Notes: a model not told the origin generated them from the letters alone. A DNA stretch of 41,565 bases from Novimethylophilus sp036504375 (GCF_036504375.1 NZ_DASXVH010000052.1:1-41565); one strand, 5' to 3'; positions 15,990 through 24,222 are shown, numbered from the stretch's first letter. A program made the numbers and translations.

Positions 15990-16986
15990 CTTTAAGCCAG
16001 CGCGCAACGTCCAGCGCGTAATAAGTCAAAATCCCGTCCGCCCCGGCGCGCTTGAAGGCCAGCATCGCTTCCAGTACGCAGGCTTGCTCGTCCAGCCAGC
16101 CGTTCTGCGCCGCTGCCTTGAGCATCGCGTATTCGCCGCTGACGTGATAGGCAAACGTCGGCACGCCAAATTCTTCTTTCACCCGGCGCACGATATCCAG
16201 GTAGGGCATGCCGGGCTTGACCATGACCATGTCCGCGCCTTCCTCCAGATCCAGCGCGACTTCTTTCAACGCCTCGTCGGAATTGGCCGGGTCCATCTGA
16301 TAGGTATGCTTGTTGCCTTTGCCCAGGTTGGCAGCCGAACCCACGGCATCGCGGAACGGGCCGTAAAAGCTGGAAGCATATTTCGCCGAATAGGCAAGGA
16401 TGCGGGTGTGGATGTGGCCGTCGAATTCCAGCGCCTGGCGGATCGCGCCTATGCGCCCGTCCATCATGTCGGACGGCGCCACCACGTCGGCGCCGGCTTC
16501 GGCATGGCACAGCGCCTGCCTTACCAGCACCGCCACGGTTTCATCGTTCAGCACGTAGCCGCTGCCGTCGATCAGGCCGTCCTGGCCGTGGATGGTGTAG
16601 GGGTCGAGCGCGACGTCGGTGATGATGCCGAGCTGCGGAAAGGACGACTTCAATGCCTTGATCGTGCGCGGCACCAGCCCGTCCGGGTTGTAGGCTTCCG
16701 CGGCATCCATGCTCTTGAACGACTGATCCACCACCGGGAACAGCGCCAGTGCGGGGATGCCGAACTTGGCGCATTCTTCCGCCGTTTTCAGCAGCACGTC
16801 TATGCTCTGGCGCTGCACGCCGGGCATGGAGGCCACATTCTCGACGCGGTTTGCGCCGTCCAGCACGAACACCGGATAAATCAGGTCGTTGGCGGTCAGC
16901 ACGTTCTCGCGCATCAGGCGGCGCGAGAAATCGTCGCGGCGCATGCGGCGCGGGCGTGCCGCAGGATGTTTGCCATAGGTACCCAT
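15985..16986 (-). CDS. hemB: Delta-aminolevulinic acid dehydratase (porphobilinogen synthase)
   Basis: Condenses two 5-aminolevulinates to porphobilinogen, the first shared tetrapyrrole step after ALA. It has 333 residues. The Schiff-base lysines lie in AYSAKYASSFYGPF (near 202) and MVMVKPGMPY (near 255). The metal region reads DVALDPYTIHGQDG, where the zinc-type enzymes have Cys residues; the Ala/Asp version belongs to the magnesium-dependent class known from Pseudomonas. It lies 12 bp after trpC on the same strand, so it may share the trp transcript. hemA is divergent at the far end of the same cluster. Confidence 0.96.
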   Translation of the reverse strand: MGTYGKHPAARPRRMRRDDFSRRLMRENVLTANDLIYPVFVLDGANRVENVASMPGVQRQSIDVLLKTAEECAKFGIPALALFPVVDQSFKSMDAAEAYNPDGLVPRTIKALKSSFPQLGIITDVALDPYTIHGQDGLIDGSGYVLNDETVAVLVRQALCHAEAGADVVAPSDMMDGRIGAIRQALEFDGHIHTRILAYSAKYASSFYGPFRDAVGSAANLGKGNKHTYQMDPANSDEALKEVALDLEEGADMVMVKPGMPYLDIVRRVKEEFGVPTFAYHVSGEYAMLKAAAQNGWLDEQACVLEAMLAFKRAGADGILTYYALDVARWLKD

Positions 16987-16998
16987 AATGCTCTTCCC

Positions 16999-17787
16999 TT
17001 ATCCGAAAACTCTGGCCAATTCTACGCCGGGGTCGGGCTGGCGCATGAAGGCCTCGCCGACGAGAAAGGTATTGACGTTGTGGCTGCGCATCAATGCGAC
17101 ATCCGCGGGAGTGAAAATGCCGCTCTCGGTTACGACGATGCGTTCCTGCGGGATGCGGTTTAATAGCTCCAGCGTGGTGTCCAGCGTGACGTCGAAGGTG
17201 CGCAGATTGCGGTTGTTGATGCCGATCAGCGGCGTATCCAGTTGCAGCGCCAGGTCGAGTTCCTCGCCGTCATGCACTTCGACCAGCACCGCCATGCCGA
17301 GATCGTGCGCCAGCGCTTCGAGTTCCTTCATGCGCGGCAGGTTCAATGCAGCGACGATCAGCAATATGCAGTCAGCGCCCATTGCCCGCGCTTCATAGAC
17401 CTGATAGGGCTCGATCATGAAATCCTTGCGCAACACCGGGATGTCGCAGGCCGCTCGGGCTTGCTGCAGGTATTCCGGGCTGCCCTGGAAATACTGTCTG
17501 TCGGTCAACACCGAGAGGCAGGCCGCTCCATGCGCAGCGTAGGTCGCGGCGATTGCCACCGGCCGGAAATCTTCGCGGATGATGCCTTTCGACGGGCTGG
17601 CCTTCTTGATCTCGGCGATCACCGCCGGCCGGCTTGCGGCAATTTTCGCTTGAATGGCGCCGATAAAGTCGCGCGGCGGCGGCGCGTCTTCCGCTTCGTT
17701 GCGCATCAGGATCAGCGGCTTGGTTTCTCGCGCCTCGACCACTTCGGCGTGCTTGGTATCGAGGATTTTCTTCAGGATGTCGGACAT
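16999..17787 (-). CDS. trpC: Indole-3-glycerol phosphate synthase
   Basis: A TIM-barrel enzyme making indole-3-glycerol phosphate from carboxyphenylamino-deoxyribulose phosphate. It has 262 residues and is monofunctional (no fused TrpF). VIAEIKKASPSKGIIREDF, LRKDFMIEPYQVYEARAMGAD, IGINNRNLRTFDV and VTESGIFTPADV are the family blocks with catalytic Lys and Glu. The order trpE-trpG-trpD-trpC is compact; trpC starts one base after the trpD stop. trpF, trpB and trpA are not in this window. Confidence 0.96.
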   Translation of the reverse strand: MSDILKKILDTKHAEVVEARETKPLILMRNEAEDAPPPRDFIGAIQAKIAASRPAVIAEIKKASPSKGIIREDFRPVAIAATYAAHGAACLSVLTDRQYFQGSPEYLQQARAACDIPVLRKDFMIEPYQVYEARAMGADCILLIVAALNLPRMKELEALAHDLGMAVLVEVHDGEELDLALQLDTPLIGINNRNLRTFDVTLDTTLELLNRIPQERIVVTESGIFTPADVALMRSHNVNTFLVGEAFMRQPDPGVELARVFG

Positions 17788-17788
17788 G

Positions 17789-18817
17789 TCACACCGTGCG
17801 CTGCGACAGCGCTATCAATTGCTCAAGTTTATGTTTGGCGATTCCGGTATCTATGGCCTGGGCGGCGGCGGCAATGCCCGCTTTCAGGCTGTCCGCGATG
17901 CCTGCGACATAAATTGCCGCGCCGGCATTGAGCAATACGATATCGCGGGCCGGGCCTGCCTGGCCCTCTAGCACGGACAGAAGCATATCTTTGGACGCAC
18001 CGGCATTCTGAACGCGGATGTCCGTCGCGCAGTGCAAGCTCATGCCGAACTGCTGCGGGTTCAACACATATTCGTTCACGCGACCGTCTTTCAGTTCTGC
18101 GACAAAAGTATCGCCGGCAAAAGAAATTTCATCCATGCCGTCCGCGCCGTGCACCACCATGACGTGCCGGCTGCCGAGTTGCTTCAGCACGTGTGCGAGC
18201 TTGCCGGTCAGATCCTTGTCGAACACGCCCATCACCTGGTTTTTGGCGCCGGCGGGATTGGTCAGCGGTCCCAGCAGGTTGAACAATGTACGCACGCCCA
18301 GATCGCGACGCACCGGAGCGGCGTGCTTCATCGCGCTGTGGTGATTGGGAGCGAACATGAAGCCGATGCCGATTTCGTTCACGCATTTTGCCACTTGTTG
18401 CGGCGTGAGGTTGACGTTGACGCCGAGCGCTTCGAGCACATCCGCGCTGCCGCAGGTAGAGGACACCGAGCGCCCGCCGTGCTTGGCGACCCTGGCGCCC
18501 GCGGCTGCCGCGACGAAGGCGGCTACGGTGGAGACGTTAAAGGTCTGGATGCCGTCGCCGCCGGTGCCGCAAGTGTCGATCAGGTGTTCGTCGGCCGAAA
18601 TTACCACCTTGGTCGAAAGCTCGCGCATCACCTCGGCGGCGGCGGCGATTTCGTCGACGGTCTCGCCTTTCATGCGCAGCGCGATGAGTAACCCGGCGAT
18701 CTGCGCCGGCGTCAGTTCGCCGCCCATGATTTGGCGCATCACGTCCAGCATCTGCGCATGCGTCAGATCGCTGCGCTCGAGCAGCAGTTGCAGTGCTTCT
18801 TTGGCGGAGAGCGGCAT
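17789..18817 (-). CDS. trpD: Anthranilate phosphoribosyltransferase
   Basis: Transfers phosphoribose from PRPP to anthranilate. It has 342 residues. The PRPP and magnesium loops are DTCGTGGDGIQTFNVST and the anthranilate site includes KHGGRSVSSTCGSAD; NLLGPLTNPA is also typical. Its ATG overlaps the trpG stop by one base (TGATG), pointing to coupled translation. Separate from trpG, as in most betaproteobacteria. Confidence 0.96.
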   Translation of the reverse strand: MPLSAKEALQLLLERSDLTHAQMLDVMRQIMGGELTPAQIAGLLIALRMKGETVDEIAAAAEVMRELSTKVVISADEHLIDTCGTGGDGIQTFNVSTVAAFVAAAAGARVAKHGGRSVSSTCGSADVLEALGVNVNLTPQQVAKCVNEIGIGFMFAPNHHSAMKHAAPVRRDLGVRTLFNLLGPLTNPAGAKNQVMGVFDKDLTGKLAHVLKQLGSRHVMVVHGADGMDEISFAGDTFVAELKDGRVNEYVLNPQQFGMSLHCATDIRVQNAGASKDMLLSVLEGQAGPARDIVLLNAGAAIYVAGIADSLKAGIAAAAQAIDTGIAKHKLEQLIALSQRTV

Positions 18818-19383
18818 CAGTAGCTCTTGAGGAAATTATCCAGCAATTCGTGCCCGTACTCGGTGAGAATGGATTCCGGGTGGAACTGCACGCCTTCGAT
18901 CGGCAGCGTCTTGTGGCGCACCCCCATGATTTCGTTGTCCGGCGTCCACGCTGTGATTTCCAGGCAGTCCGGGCAGGTTTCGCGCTCGATCACCAGCGAA
19001 TGGTAGCGCGTCGCGGTGAACGGGTTGGGCAGGCCCTTGAACACGCCGACGTTATTGTGCGACACCGGCGAGGTCTTGCCGTGCATCAGCTGCTTGGCAT
19101 GCACGATGTTGCCGCCGAACGCCTGGCCTATGCTCTGGTGGCCCAAACATACCCCCAGAATCGGCACCCTGCCGCCGAATTCCTTGATCAGCGGCACCGA
19201 AATCCCGGCCTCGTTGGGCGTGCACGGCCCCGGCGAAATGACGATATGGCGCGGCTTGAGTTCGGCCACTTTATGGAGATCGATCTCGTCGTTGCGGTAC
19301 ACCACCACTTCCTGCCCCAGCTCGCCCAGATATTGGACGAGGTTGTAAGTGAACGAATCGTAATTGTCTATCATCAGCAGCAT
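18817..19383 (-). CDS. trpG: Anthranilate synthase component II (glutamine amidotransferase)
   Basis: Class I glutamine amidotransferase that supplies ammonia to TrpE. It has 188 residues with the nucleophile Cys in GVCLGHQSIG and the His-Glu pair in QFHPESILTEYG. In organisms lacking a separate pabA, TrpG also serves folate synthesis; that cannot be judged here. It begins nine bases after the trpE stop, with GGAG in that gap as the ribosome-binding site. Confidence 0.96.
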   Translation of the reverse strand: MLLMIDNYDSFTYNLVQYLGELGQEVVVYRNDEIDLHKVAELKPRHIVISPGPCTPNEAGISVPLIKEFGGRVPILGVCLGHQSIGQAFGGNIVHAKQLMHGKTSPVSHNNVGVFKGLPNPFTATRYHSLVIERETCPDCLEITAWTPDNEIMGVRHKTLPIEGVQFHPESILTEYGHELLDNFLKSY

Positions 19384-19392
19384 GGTGTTCTC

Positions 19393-20883
19393 CTAGCGGT
19401 GCGCCTCGTCGTCGAGGCCTTCCAGAACCATTTCGGCGGCGCGCAGCACGGCGCGCGCCTTGTTCCGGGTTTCCGTCCATTCGCTCTGCGGCACCGAGTC
19501 GGCGACGATGCCGGCCCCAGCCTGCACGTAAAGTGTGCCCGCCTTGACCACCGCGGTGCGGATCGCGATGGCGACGTCCATGTCGCCGTTGAACGCGAGA
19601 TAACCCACCGCTCCGGCGTAGATGCCGCGCTTGGAGGGCTCCAGTTCGTCGATGATTTCCATCGCCCGCACCTTGGGCGCGCCGCTCACCGTGCCGGCGG
19701 GGAAAGTCGCCTTGAGCACGTCGATCGCGTCCATGTCGGGCTTGAGCCTGCCTTCGACGTTGGACACGATATGCATCACGTGCGAATAGCGTTCTATCAT
19801 CATGTTGTCGGTGACTTTGACCGTGCCGGTCTGCGCTACGCGGCCGACGTCGTTGCGGCCCAGGTCCATCAGTTGCACGTGCTCGGCGCGCTCCTTGGGG
19901 TCGGCCAGCAGCTCTTCGGCCAGCGCCAGATCCTGCTCGCGGGTCTTGCCGCGCGGGCGGGTGCCGGCGATGGGGCGGGCGGTCACGACGTCGCCTTCCA
20001 GCCGCACCAGGATTTCCGGCGACGAACCGACTACGTGATGATCGCCCATGTCGTAGTAGAACATGTACGGCGACGGGTTGAGGCTGCGCAAGGCGCGGTA
20101 CAGCGACAGCGGCGGCGCGGCAAAAGGCTGGCTCATGCGCTGCGATAGCACCACCTGCATGATGTCGCCGTCGAAAATGTAGCGCTTGGCCTTTTCCACC
20201 GCGGCCATGAAATTGGCTTCGCCGAATTCGGAAAAGGCTGCGGCAGGCGCCATCGCCGGCGCAAACGGAATGGCCGCCGGCTGGCGCAGCGCTTCCAGCA
20301 GTTCGCGCAGACGGGCGCAGGCCTGGGCATAGGCGCCGGCCAGCGACGGATCGGCATAGACAATGAAATACAGCTTGCCAGACAGGTTATCCACCACCGC
20401 CAGCTCCTCGGTCAGCAGCAGCAGCACGTCCGGCGTGCCGAGCACGTCCGGTTTTTGCGTATCGGCGAGGCGCTGCTCGATATGGCGCACCGTGTCGTAG
20501 CCGAAATAGCCGGCCAGCCCGCCGGTGAAGCGCGGCAAACCGGCAGCGGGCGCTACCTTGAACCGTGCCTGGTAGTCCTGGACGAAATCGAGCGGATTGA
20601 CGTTCCCGGCGGTCTGGATGACGGAATCACCGGATTTGACCTCGACGTCGCGACCGTAGGCCACGATGCGCGTTTTGGCCGGCAGGCCGATGAAGGAATA
20701 GCGGCCGAAGCGTTCGCCGCCCTGCACCGATTCCAGCAGGTACGAATAAGGCCGGTTGGCGAGCTTGAGGTAAAGCGAGAGCGGGGTGTCGAGGTCGGCG
20801 AAGGTCTCGGCGACCAGCGGTATGCGGTTATAACCCTGACGGGCAAGATGGTTGAATTCCTGTTCGGTAATCGTGTGCAGCAT
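19393..20883 (-). CDS. trpE: Anthranilate synthase component I
   Basis: Makes anthranilate from chorismate using ammonia from TrpG. It has 496 residues. The N-terminal regulatory part contains YLLESVQGGERFGRYSFIG, where LLES is part of the tryptophan feedback site, so feedback inhibition is expected. The chorismate-binding domain shows ARPIAGTRPRGKTREQD, LMDLGRNDVGRVA, FPAGTVSGAPKVRAMEII and AGAGIVADSVPQSEW. The start ATG has GGAG eleven to eight bases upstream, separated from it by a run of five T. A tryptophan-rich leader ORF lies 45 bp before the start. Confidence 0.97.
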   Translation of the reverse strand: MLHTITEQEFNHLARQGYNRIPLVAETFADLDTPLSLYLKLANRPYSYLLESVQGGERFGRYSFIGLPAKTRIVAYGRDVEVKSGDSVIQTAGNVNPLDFVQDYQARFKVAPAAGLPRFTGGLAGYFGYDTVRHIEQRLADTQKPDVLGTPDVLLLLTEELAVVDNLSGKLYFIVYADPSLAGAYAQACARLRELLEALRQPAAIPFAPAMAPAAAFSEFGEANFMAAVEKAKRYIFDGDIMQVVLSQRMSQPFAAPPLSLYRALRSLNPSPYMFYYDMGDHHVVGSSPEILVRLEGDVVTARPIAGTRPRGKTREQDLALAEELLADPKERAEHVQLMDLGRNDVGRVAQTGTVKVTDNMMIERYSHVMHIVSNVEGRLKPDMDAIDVLKATFPAGTVSGAPKVRAMEIIDELEPSKRGIYAGAVGYLAFNGDMDVAIAIRTAVVKAGTLYVQAGAGIVADSVPQSEWTETRNKARAVLRAAEMVLEGLDDEAHR

Positions 20884-20885
20884 AA

Positions 20886-20945
20886 AAACTCCAAATCTGT
20901 TGGGTGAGAGGGCGCGTGGCGATCAGCTCAGTGCCACCATCGCCA
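20886..20945 (-). promoter_or_regulatory. Putative trp attenuation/leader RNA structure
   Basis: On the minus strand TGGCGAT (20939-20945), which overlaps the Trp codons of the leader ORF, is exactly complementary to ATCGCCA (20917-20923) downstream of its stop. A shorter alternative pairs GTGGC with GCCAC in the same area. The stretch before trpE has CTC...CCAA that can pair weakly with TTTGGAG, covering the trpE ribosome-binding site, followed at once by five T and the ATG. Ribosome stalling at Trp codons would open the first hairpin. Whether the downstream element ends transcription or masks the ribosome-binding site cannot be decided by eye. Confidence 0.5.
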
Positions 20946-20975
20946 GCTTTCTCCCGGAAGATTGAAGAGTCTCAT
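20928..20975 (-). CDS. trpL: trp leader peptide, MRLFNLPGESWRWWH
   Basis: A 15-codon ORF from ATG (20973-20975) to TGA (20928-20930), in the 97-bp gap between gph and trpE. It encodes three Trp in four codons (W-R-W-W) near its end. Such density by chance is very unlikely, and the place just upstream of trpE is where an attenuation leader is expected. It starts three bases after the gph stop, with no clear ribosome-binding site of its own, so ribosomes finishing gph may reinitiate on it. It should act by stalling the ribosome when charged tRNA-Trp is scarce; the peptide itself needs no function. Found by reading the sequence; it is too short for usual gene finders. Confidence 0.75.
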   Translation of the reverse strand: MRLFNLPGESWRWWH

Positions 20976-20978
20976 GCT

Positions 20979-21677
20979 TTACAGGTCGGCTTTACGGATT
21001 AATCTGGTTGCCGCGAGCAGACTGTCCACCACCGCATCCTGATCCAGCAGGCTCACATGATTCCCATGATTGTAGCCGTAGGGAACGCAGAATACGTGGC
21101 AGCCGGCGGCGCGGGCGGCCTCGGTGTCGTTTTGCGAATCGCCTATCAGCAGCATTTTGTCGGGCGTGATGCCGAAATGCTCGCAGGCGTGCAGCAGCGG
21201 CATGGGATGGGGCTTCATTTTCGGCAAGGTGTCGCCGCTCAGGATCAGCTCGAAGTAATGGTGCAGATCGGTCTGCTTGAGCAGGGGCACCGTGAAGCGC
21301 TCGGCCTTGTTGGTGATGCATGCCAGCCGGTAGCCCGTCTGCCGCATCGCTTGCAGGCCCTCCACCACGTCGGGGAACGGGCGGCTGTGCAGGCTCAGCA
21401 CCTCGTGATAATTTTTTTCGAATAGGGGCTTGGCGCGGGCGAACAGCTCCGCATCCGGCTCGCCATGCATGTCGCCGGTCAGGGTGCGCTTGATGAGCTG
21501 GCCGACGCCGTTGCCGATATAGGATTTGAGCGTTTTTTCCGACACCGGCGGCATGCCGAGGTCCGCCAGCATGCGGTTGGCGGCTTCGGCCAAGTCCGGC
21601 GCGGTATGCAGCAAAGTGCCGTCAAGGTCGATGACGACGGCTTTGATCGGCAGCGGAAACAACTGACCGTCATCCAT
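20979..21677 (-). CDS. gph: Phosphoglycolate phosphatase (HAD family)
   Basis: A 232-residue HAD-superfamily phosphatase that removes 2-phosphoglycolate formed in DNA repair or by Rubisco oxygenation. The nucleophile motif VVIDLDGTLLHTAPDL, motif II ITNKAE and motif IV LIGDSQNDTEAARAAG are intact, with a helical cap between. Upstream of trpE and downstream of rpe, a known neighbourhood in proteobacteria (rpe-gph-trp). It overlaps the small lipoprotein gene by eight bases. Confidence 0.93.
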   Translation of the reverse strand: MDDGQLFPLPIKAVVIDLDGTLLHTAPDLAEAANRMLADLGMPPVSEKTLKSYIGNGVGQLIKRTLTGDMHGEPDAELFARAKPLFEKNYHEVLSLHSRPFPDVVEGLQAMRQTGYRLACITNKAERFTVPLLKQTDLHHYFELILSGDTLPKMKPHPMPLLHACEHFGITPDKMLLIGDSQNDTEAARAAGCHVFCVPYGYNHGNHVSLLDQDAVVDSLLAATRLIRKADL

Positions 21678-22095
21678 GTGTTTTCTCTTTGTCTTTGCCG
21701 TCCTTGGGGGCTACCGGCTTGTTGTCTTTGGCGGCACCGTCTTTCTTCGCATCGGCCATGCCGTCGGCGGCTTTATCGTCTTTTTTGGCTTCGCCCTCGG
21801 CCGGCGTATCGCCTTTCGCTGCGGTTTCGGCGGCTTTTTTCGGCGAGGCCGCGTTGCTCAGGGTGGGGTCGAGCTTGCCGGCCTTGATGTCCTCGTCCGC
21901 GGATTTCCAGCCGTCGAGGATGGACGACGGACTCTGCGTCTCGTTTTCCTTCATGCAGGCTTCGGGCTGCTTTTGCGAGACGCGGCAGGCGAAGCCGATG
22001 GCCTCGGCGTCCGCAATCTTCTGTTCTGTCGCGCCGGTAAGCTTGTCGCAACCGGCAAGGGACAGCGCCATCAAAACGCAGGCGAGGGCACGCAT
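21670..22095 (-). CDS. Small lipoprotein of unknown function
   Basis: A 141-residue predicted lipoprotein not known to me by name. The signal peptide MRALACVLMALSLAGC ends in the lipobox LAGC, with the lipidated Cys at about residue 16. A short core (about 17-70) has two more Cys (FACRVSQKQPEACMK). The second half is a low-complexity tail of Ala, Lys, Asp and Pro (KKDDKAADGMADAKKDGAA), probably disordered. It sits between rpe and gph, two bases after rpe and overlapping gph, so it is co-expressed with them; no functional link is evident. Confidence 0.75.
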   Translation of the reverse strand: MRALACVLMALSLAGCDKLTGATEQKIADAEAIGFACRVSQKQPEACMKENETQSPSSILDGWKSADEDIKAGKLDPTLSNAASPKKAAETAAKGDTPAEGEAKKDDKAADGMADAKKDGAAKDNKPVAPKDGKDKEKTHG

Positions 22096-22097
22096 GA

Positions 22098-22796
22098 TCA
22101 GGCTTTGGCCAGCTCGGCGCGCAGCGCGGCGATGACGCTGTCGTAACGGTGCGGGTCGCTGTCCTTGCCCGCGCCGTAGACCGCGGAGCCGGCGACAAAG
22201 GTGTCGGCGCCGGCGCGGGCGATCTCGGCGATATTGGCGGTATTCACGCCGCCGTCGATTTCCAGCCAGATTTCGCGGCCGGTCTTTTCGGTATAGGCGT
22301 CGATCTTGGCGCGCGCCTGCTTCAACTTGGTGAGCGCCTCGGGGATGAACTTCTGGCCGCCGAAGCCGGGGTTGACCGACATCAGCAGGATCATGTCGAT
22401 CTTGTCCATCACGTAATCCATGTAATCCAGCGGCGTGGCCGGATTGAACACCAGGCCGGCCTTGCAGCCCTGGTCGCGGATCAGCGCCAGCGAGCGGTCG
22501 ATATGGTCGGAGCCTTCCGGGTGGAAGGTGATGATGTTGGCGCCAGCCTTGGCGAAATCGGGAATGATGCGGTCCACCGGCTTCACCATCAGGTGCACGT
22601 CGATGACGGCGTCGGTCAGCGGGCGGATGGCTTCGCAGATCAGCGGGCCTATGGTCAGGTTGGGGACGAAATGGTTATCCATCACGTCGAAGTGGATGAT
22701 ATCGGCGCCGGAGGCGAGGACGTCGGTGATTTCCTGCCCCAGCTTGGCAAAGTTGGCCGACAGGATGCTCGGGGCGATACGGAAGGGTTGGGCCAT
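22098..22796 (-). CDS. rpe: Ribulose-phosphate 3-epimerase
   Basis: TIM-barrel enzyme interconverting ribulose 5-phosphate and xylulose 5-phosphate in the pentose phosphate or Calvin cycle. It has 232 residues. The motif IHFDVMDNHFVPNLTIGP carries the catalytic Asp and metal His, and LLMSVNPGFGGQKFIPE, LEIDGGVN and FVAGSAVYG are the other conserved loops. It is the first gene of the rpe-lipoprotein-gph-trpEGDC-hemB run and is divergent from hemA; TTAAAAT upstream may be its -10. Confidence 0.96.
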   Translation of the reverse strand: MAQPFRIAPSILSANFAKLGQEITDVLASGADIIHFDVMDNHFVPNLTIGPLICEAIRPLTDAVIDVHLMVKPVDRIIPDFAKAGANIITFHPEGSDHIDRSLALIRDQGCKAGLVFNPATPLDYMDYVMDKIDMILLMSVNPGFGGQKFIPEALTKLKQARAKIDAYTEKTGREIWLEIDGGVNTANIAEIARAGADTFVAGSAVYGAGKDSDPHRYDSVIAALRAELAKA

Positions 22797-22886
22797 GATT
22801 GTTCTTTCCAGCGCAAAAAAGGAACTATTTTAACCGCATTTTGTTTTATAGAAACTTTCCGATTCAGGATAAACAGCTGAAATTGT

Positions 22887-22896
22887 TGCTTAAGCA
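22887..22896. promoter_or_regulatory. Perfect 10-bp palindrome in the rpe-hemA divergent region
   Basis: TGCTTAAGCA lies 24 bp before the hemA start, within the 124-bp region that must hold the promoters of rpe and hemA. A regulator site is possible from position and symmetry, but no known consensus matches and a 10-bp palindrome can occur by chance. Confidence 0.25.
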
Positions 22897-22920
22897 CCCG
22901 CGATAACGGAAAATTGGCAT

Positions 22921-24171
22921 ATGCATCTGTTTGCCCTTGGCGTTAACCATACTACCGCTCCCCTGTCCGTACGCGAGCACGTGGCCTTCCATAGCGAAAG
23001 TCTGGGGCAGGCATTACGCGACCTGACCACGCACGGCGCGGTCAAGGAAGCCGCGATCCTGTCCACCTGCAACCGCACCGAACTCTATTGCCATACGGAC
23101 GAGCCGCAGTCGGCGCTGGACTGGCTGGCGCAATATCACCGCATCGAACCGCAAACGATACAACCCTACGTCTACAGCCTGCCGCAGCAGGAGGCCGTCA
23201 AGCACGCTTTCCGCGTCGCCTCCGGGCTGGATTCCATGGTGCTGGGCGAGCCGCAGATCCTGGGCCAGATGAAGCAGGCGGTGCGCATCGCCGAGCACGC
23301 CGGCACCATGGGCATGCTGCTGCACAAGCTGTTCCAGCGCACCTTTGCCGTGGCCAAGGAAGTGCGCTCGACCACCGACATCGGCACCAGCTCGGTATCG
23401 ATGGCGGCGGCTTCGGTGCGCCTCGCGCAGCGCATATTCGGCGATTTCAAGGGACTCAAGGTGCTGTTCATCGGCGCCGGCGAGATGATAGAACTGTGCG
23501 CCGATCATTTCGCCGCGCAGCATCCGGCCGCGATCACCGTCGCCAACCGCACGCTGGAGCGCGGTGCGCTGCTGGCGGAAAAGCTGGGCGGCAAAGCCAT
23601 CGTGCTGGCCGACTTGCCCGAGCATCTGGCCGATTTCGACATCATCGTCACCTCCACCGCCAGCCAGTTGCCTATCGTGGGCTTAGGGTTGGTGGAACGC
23701 GCGATCAAGACGCGCCGCCACCGGCCGATGTTCATGGTCGATCTCGCGGTGCCGCGCGATATCGAGCCGGAAGTGGCCGATCTCGACGACGTGTTCCTCT
23801 ACACCGTGGACGACCTCGCCGAGATCGTCAAGGAAGGTATAGGCAACCGCATGCAGGCGGCGGAAGAGGCCGAGGTCATCATCAACGTGCGCGTCGACAA
23901 TTTCATGCACTGGCTGGAAATGCGCGAGGCAGTGCCGACCATACGTGCGCTGCGCGACCATGCTGAGCGGCTGCGCCGCCACGAGCTGGAACGGGCGCAC
24001 AAGGCGCTGGCCAATGGCGAAGAGCTGCAGCAAGTGCTGGAGAGCATGAGCCAGTCCCTCACCAACAAGCTGCTGCACGGCCCCAGCCACGCCTTGAACA
24101 ACGTGCGGGGCGACGAGCGCGCGCAGCTGGAAACCTTGCTGCGCCAGCTGTACCAGATCCACAATTCCTAG
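22921..24171 (+). CDS. hemA: Glutamyl-tRNA reductase
   Basis: NADPH-dependent reduction of glutamyl-tRNA to glutamate-1-semialdehyde, the first committed step of tetrapyrrole synthesis by the C5 route. It has 416 residues. The catalytic Cys lies in ILSTCNRTELY (about residue 50). RVASGLDSMVLGEPQILGQMK and the NADP-binding GAGEMIELCADHF follow, then the C-terminal dimerisation helices. It begins the hemA-prfA pair and is divergent from rpe. Confidence 0.97.
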   Translation: MHLFALGVNHTTAPLSVREHVAFHSESLGQALRDLTTHGAVKEAAILSTCNRTELYCHTDEPQSALDWLAQYHRIEPQTIQPYVYSLPQQEAVKHAFRVASGLDSMVLGEPQILGQMKQAVRIAEHAGTMGMLLHKLFQRTFAVAKEVRSTTDIGTSSVSMAAASVRLAQRIFGDFKGLKVLFIGAGEMIELCADHFAAQHPAAITVANRTLERGALLAEKLGGKAIVLADLPEHLADFDIIVTSTASQLPIVGLGLVERAIKTRRHRPMFMVDLAVPRDIEPEVADLDDVFLYTVDDLAEIVKEGIGNRMQAAEEAEVIINVRVDNFMHWLEMREAVPTIRALRDHAERLRRHELERAHKALANGEELQQVLESMSQSLTNKLLHGPSHALNNVRGDERAQLETLLRQLYQIHNS

Positions 24172-24222
24172 TCGGCGCGGAACGCGCGCAACCCAAGCTG
24201 TACCCCAAGTGAACTTGATCAG

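Noticed and set aside
18793..20148. Long open frame on the plus strand opposite trpE and trpG
   Set aside because: It is the antisense shadow of two clearly coding genes in GC-rich DNA; its product is rich in His, Arg and Val and has no recognisable motif.
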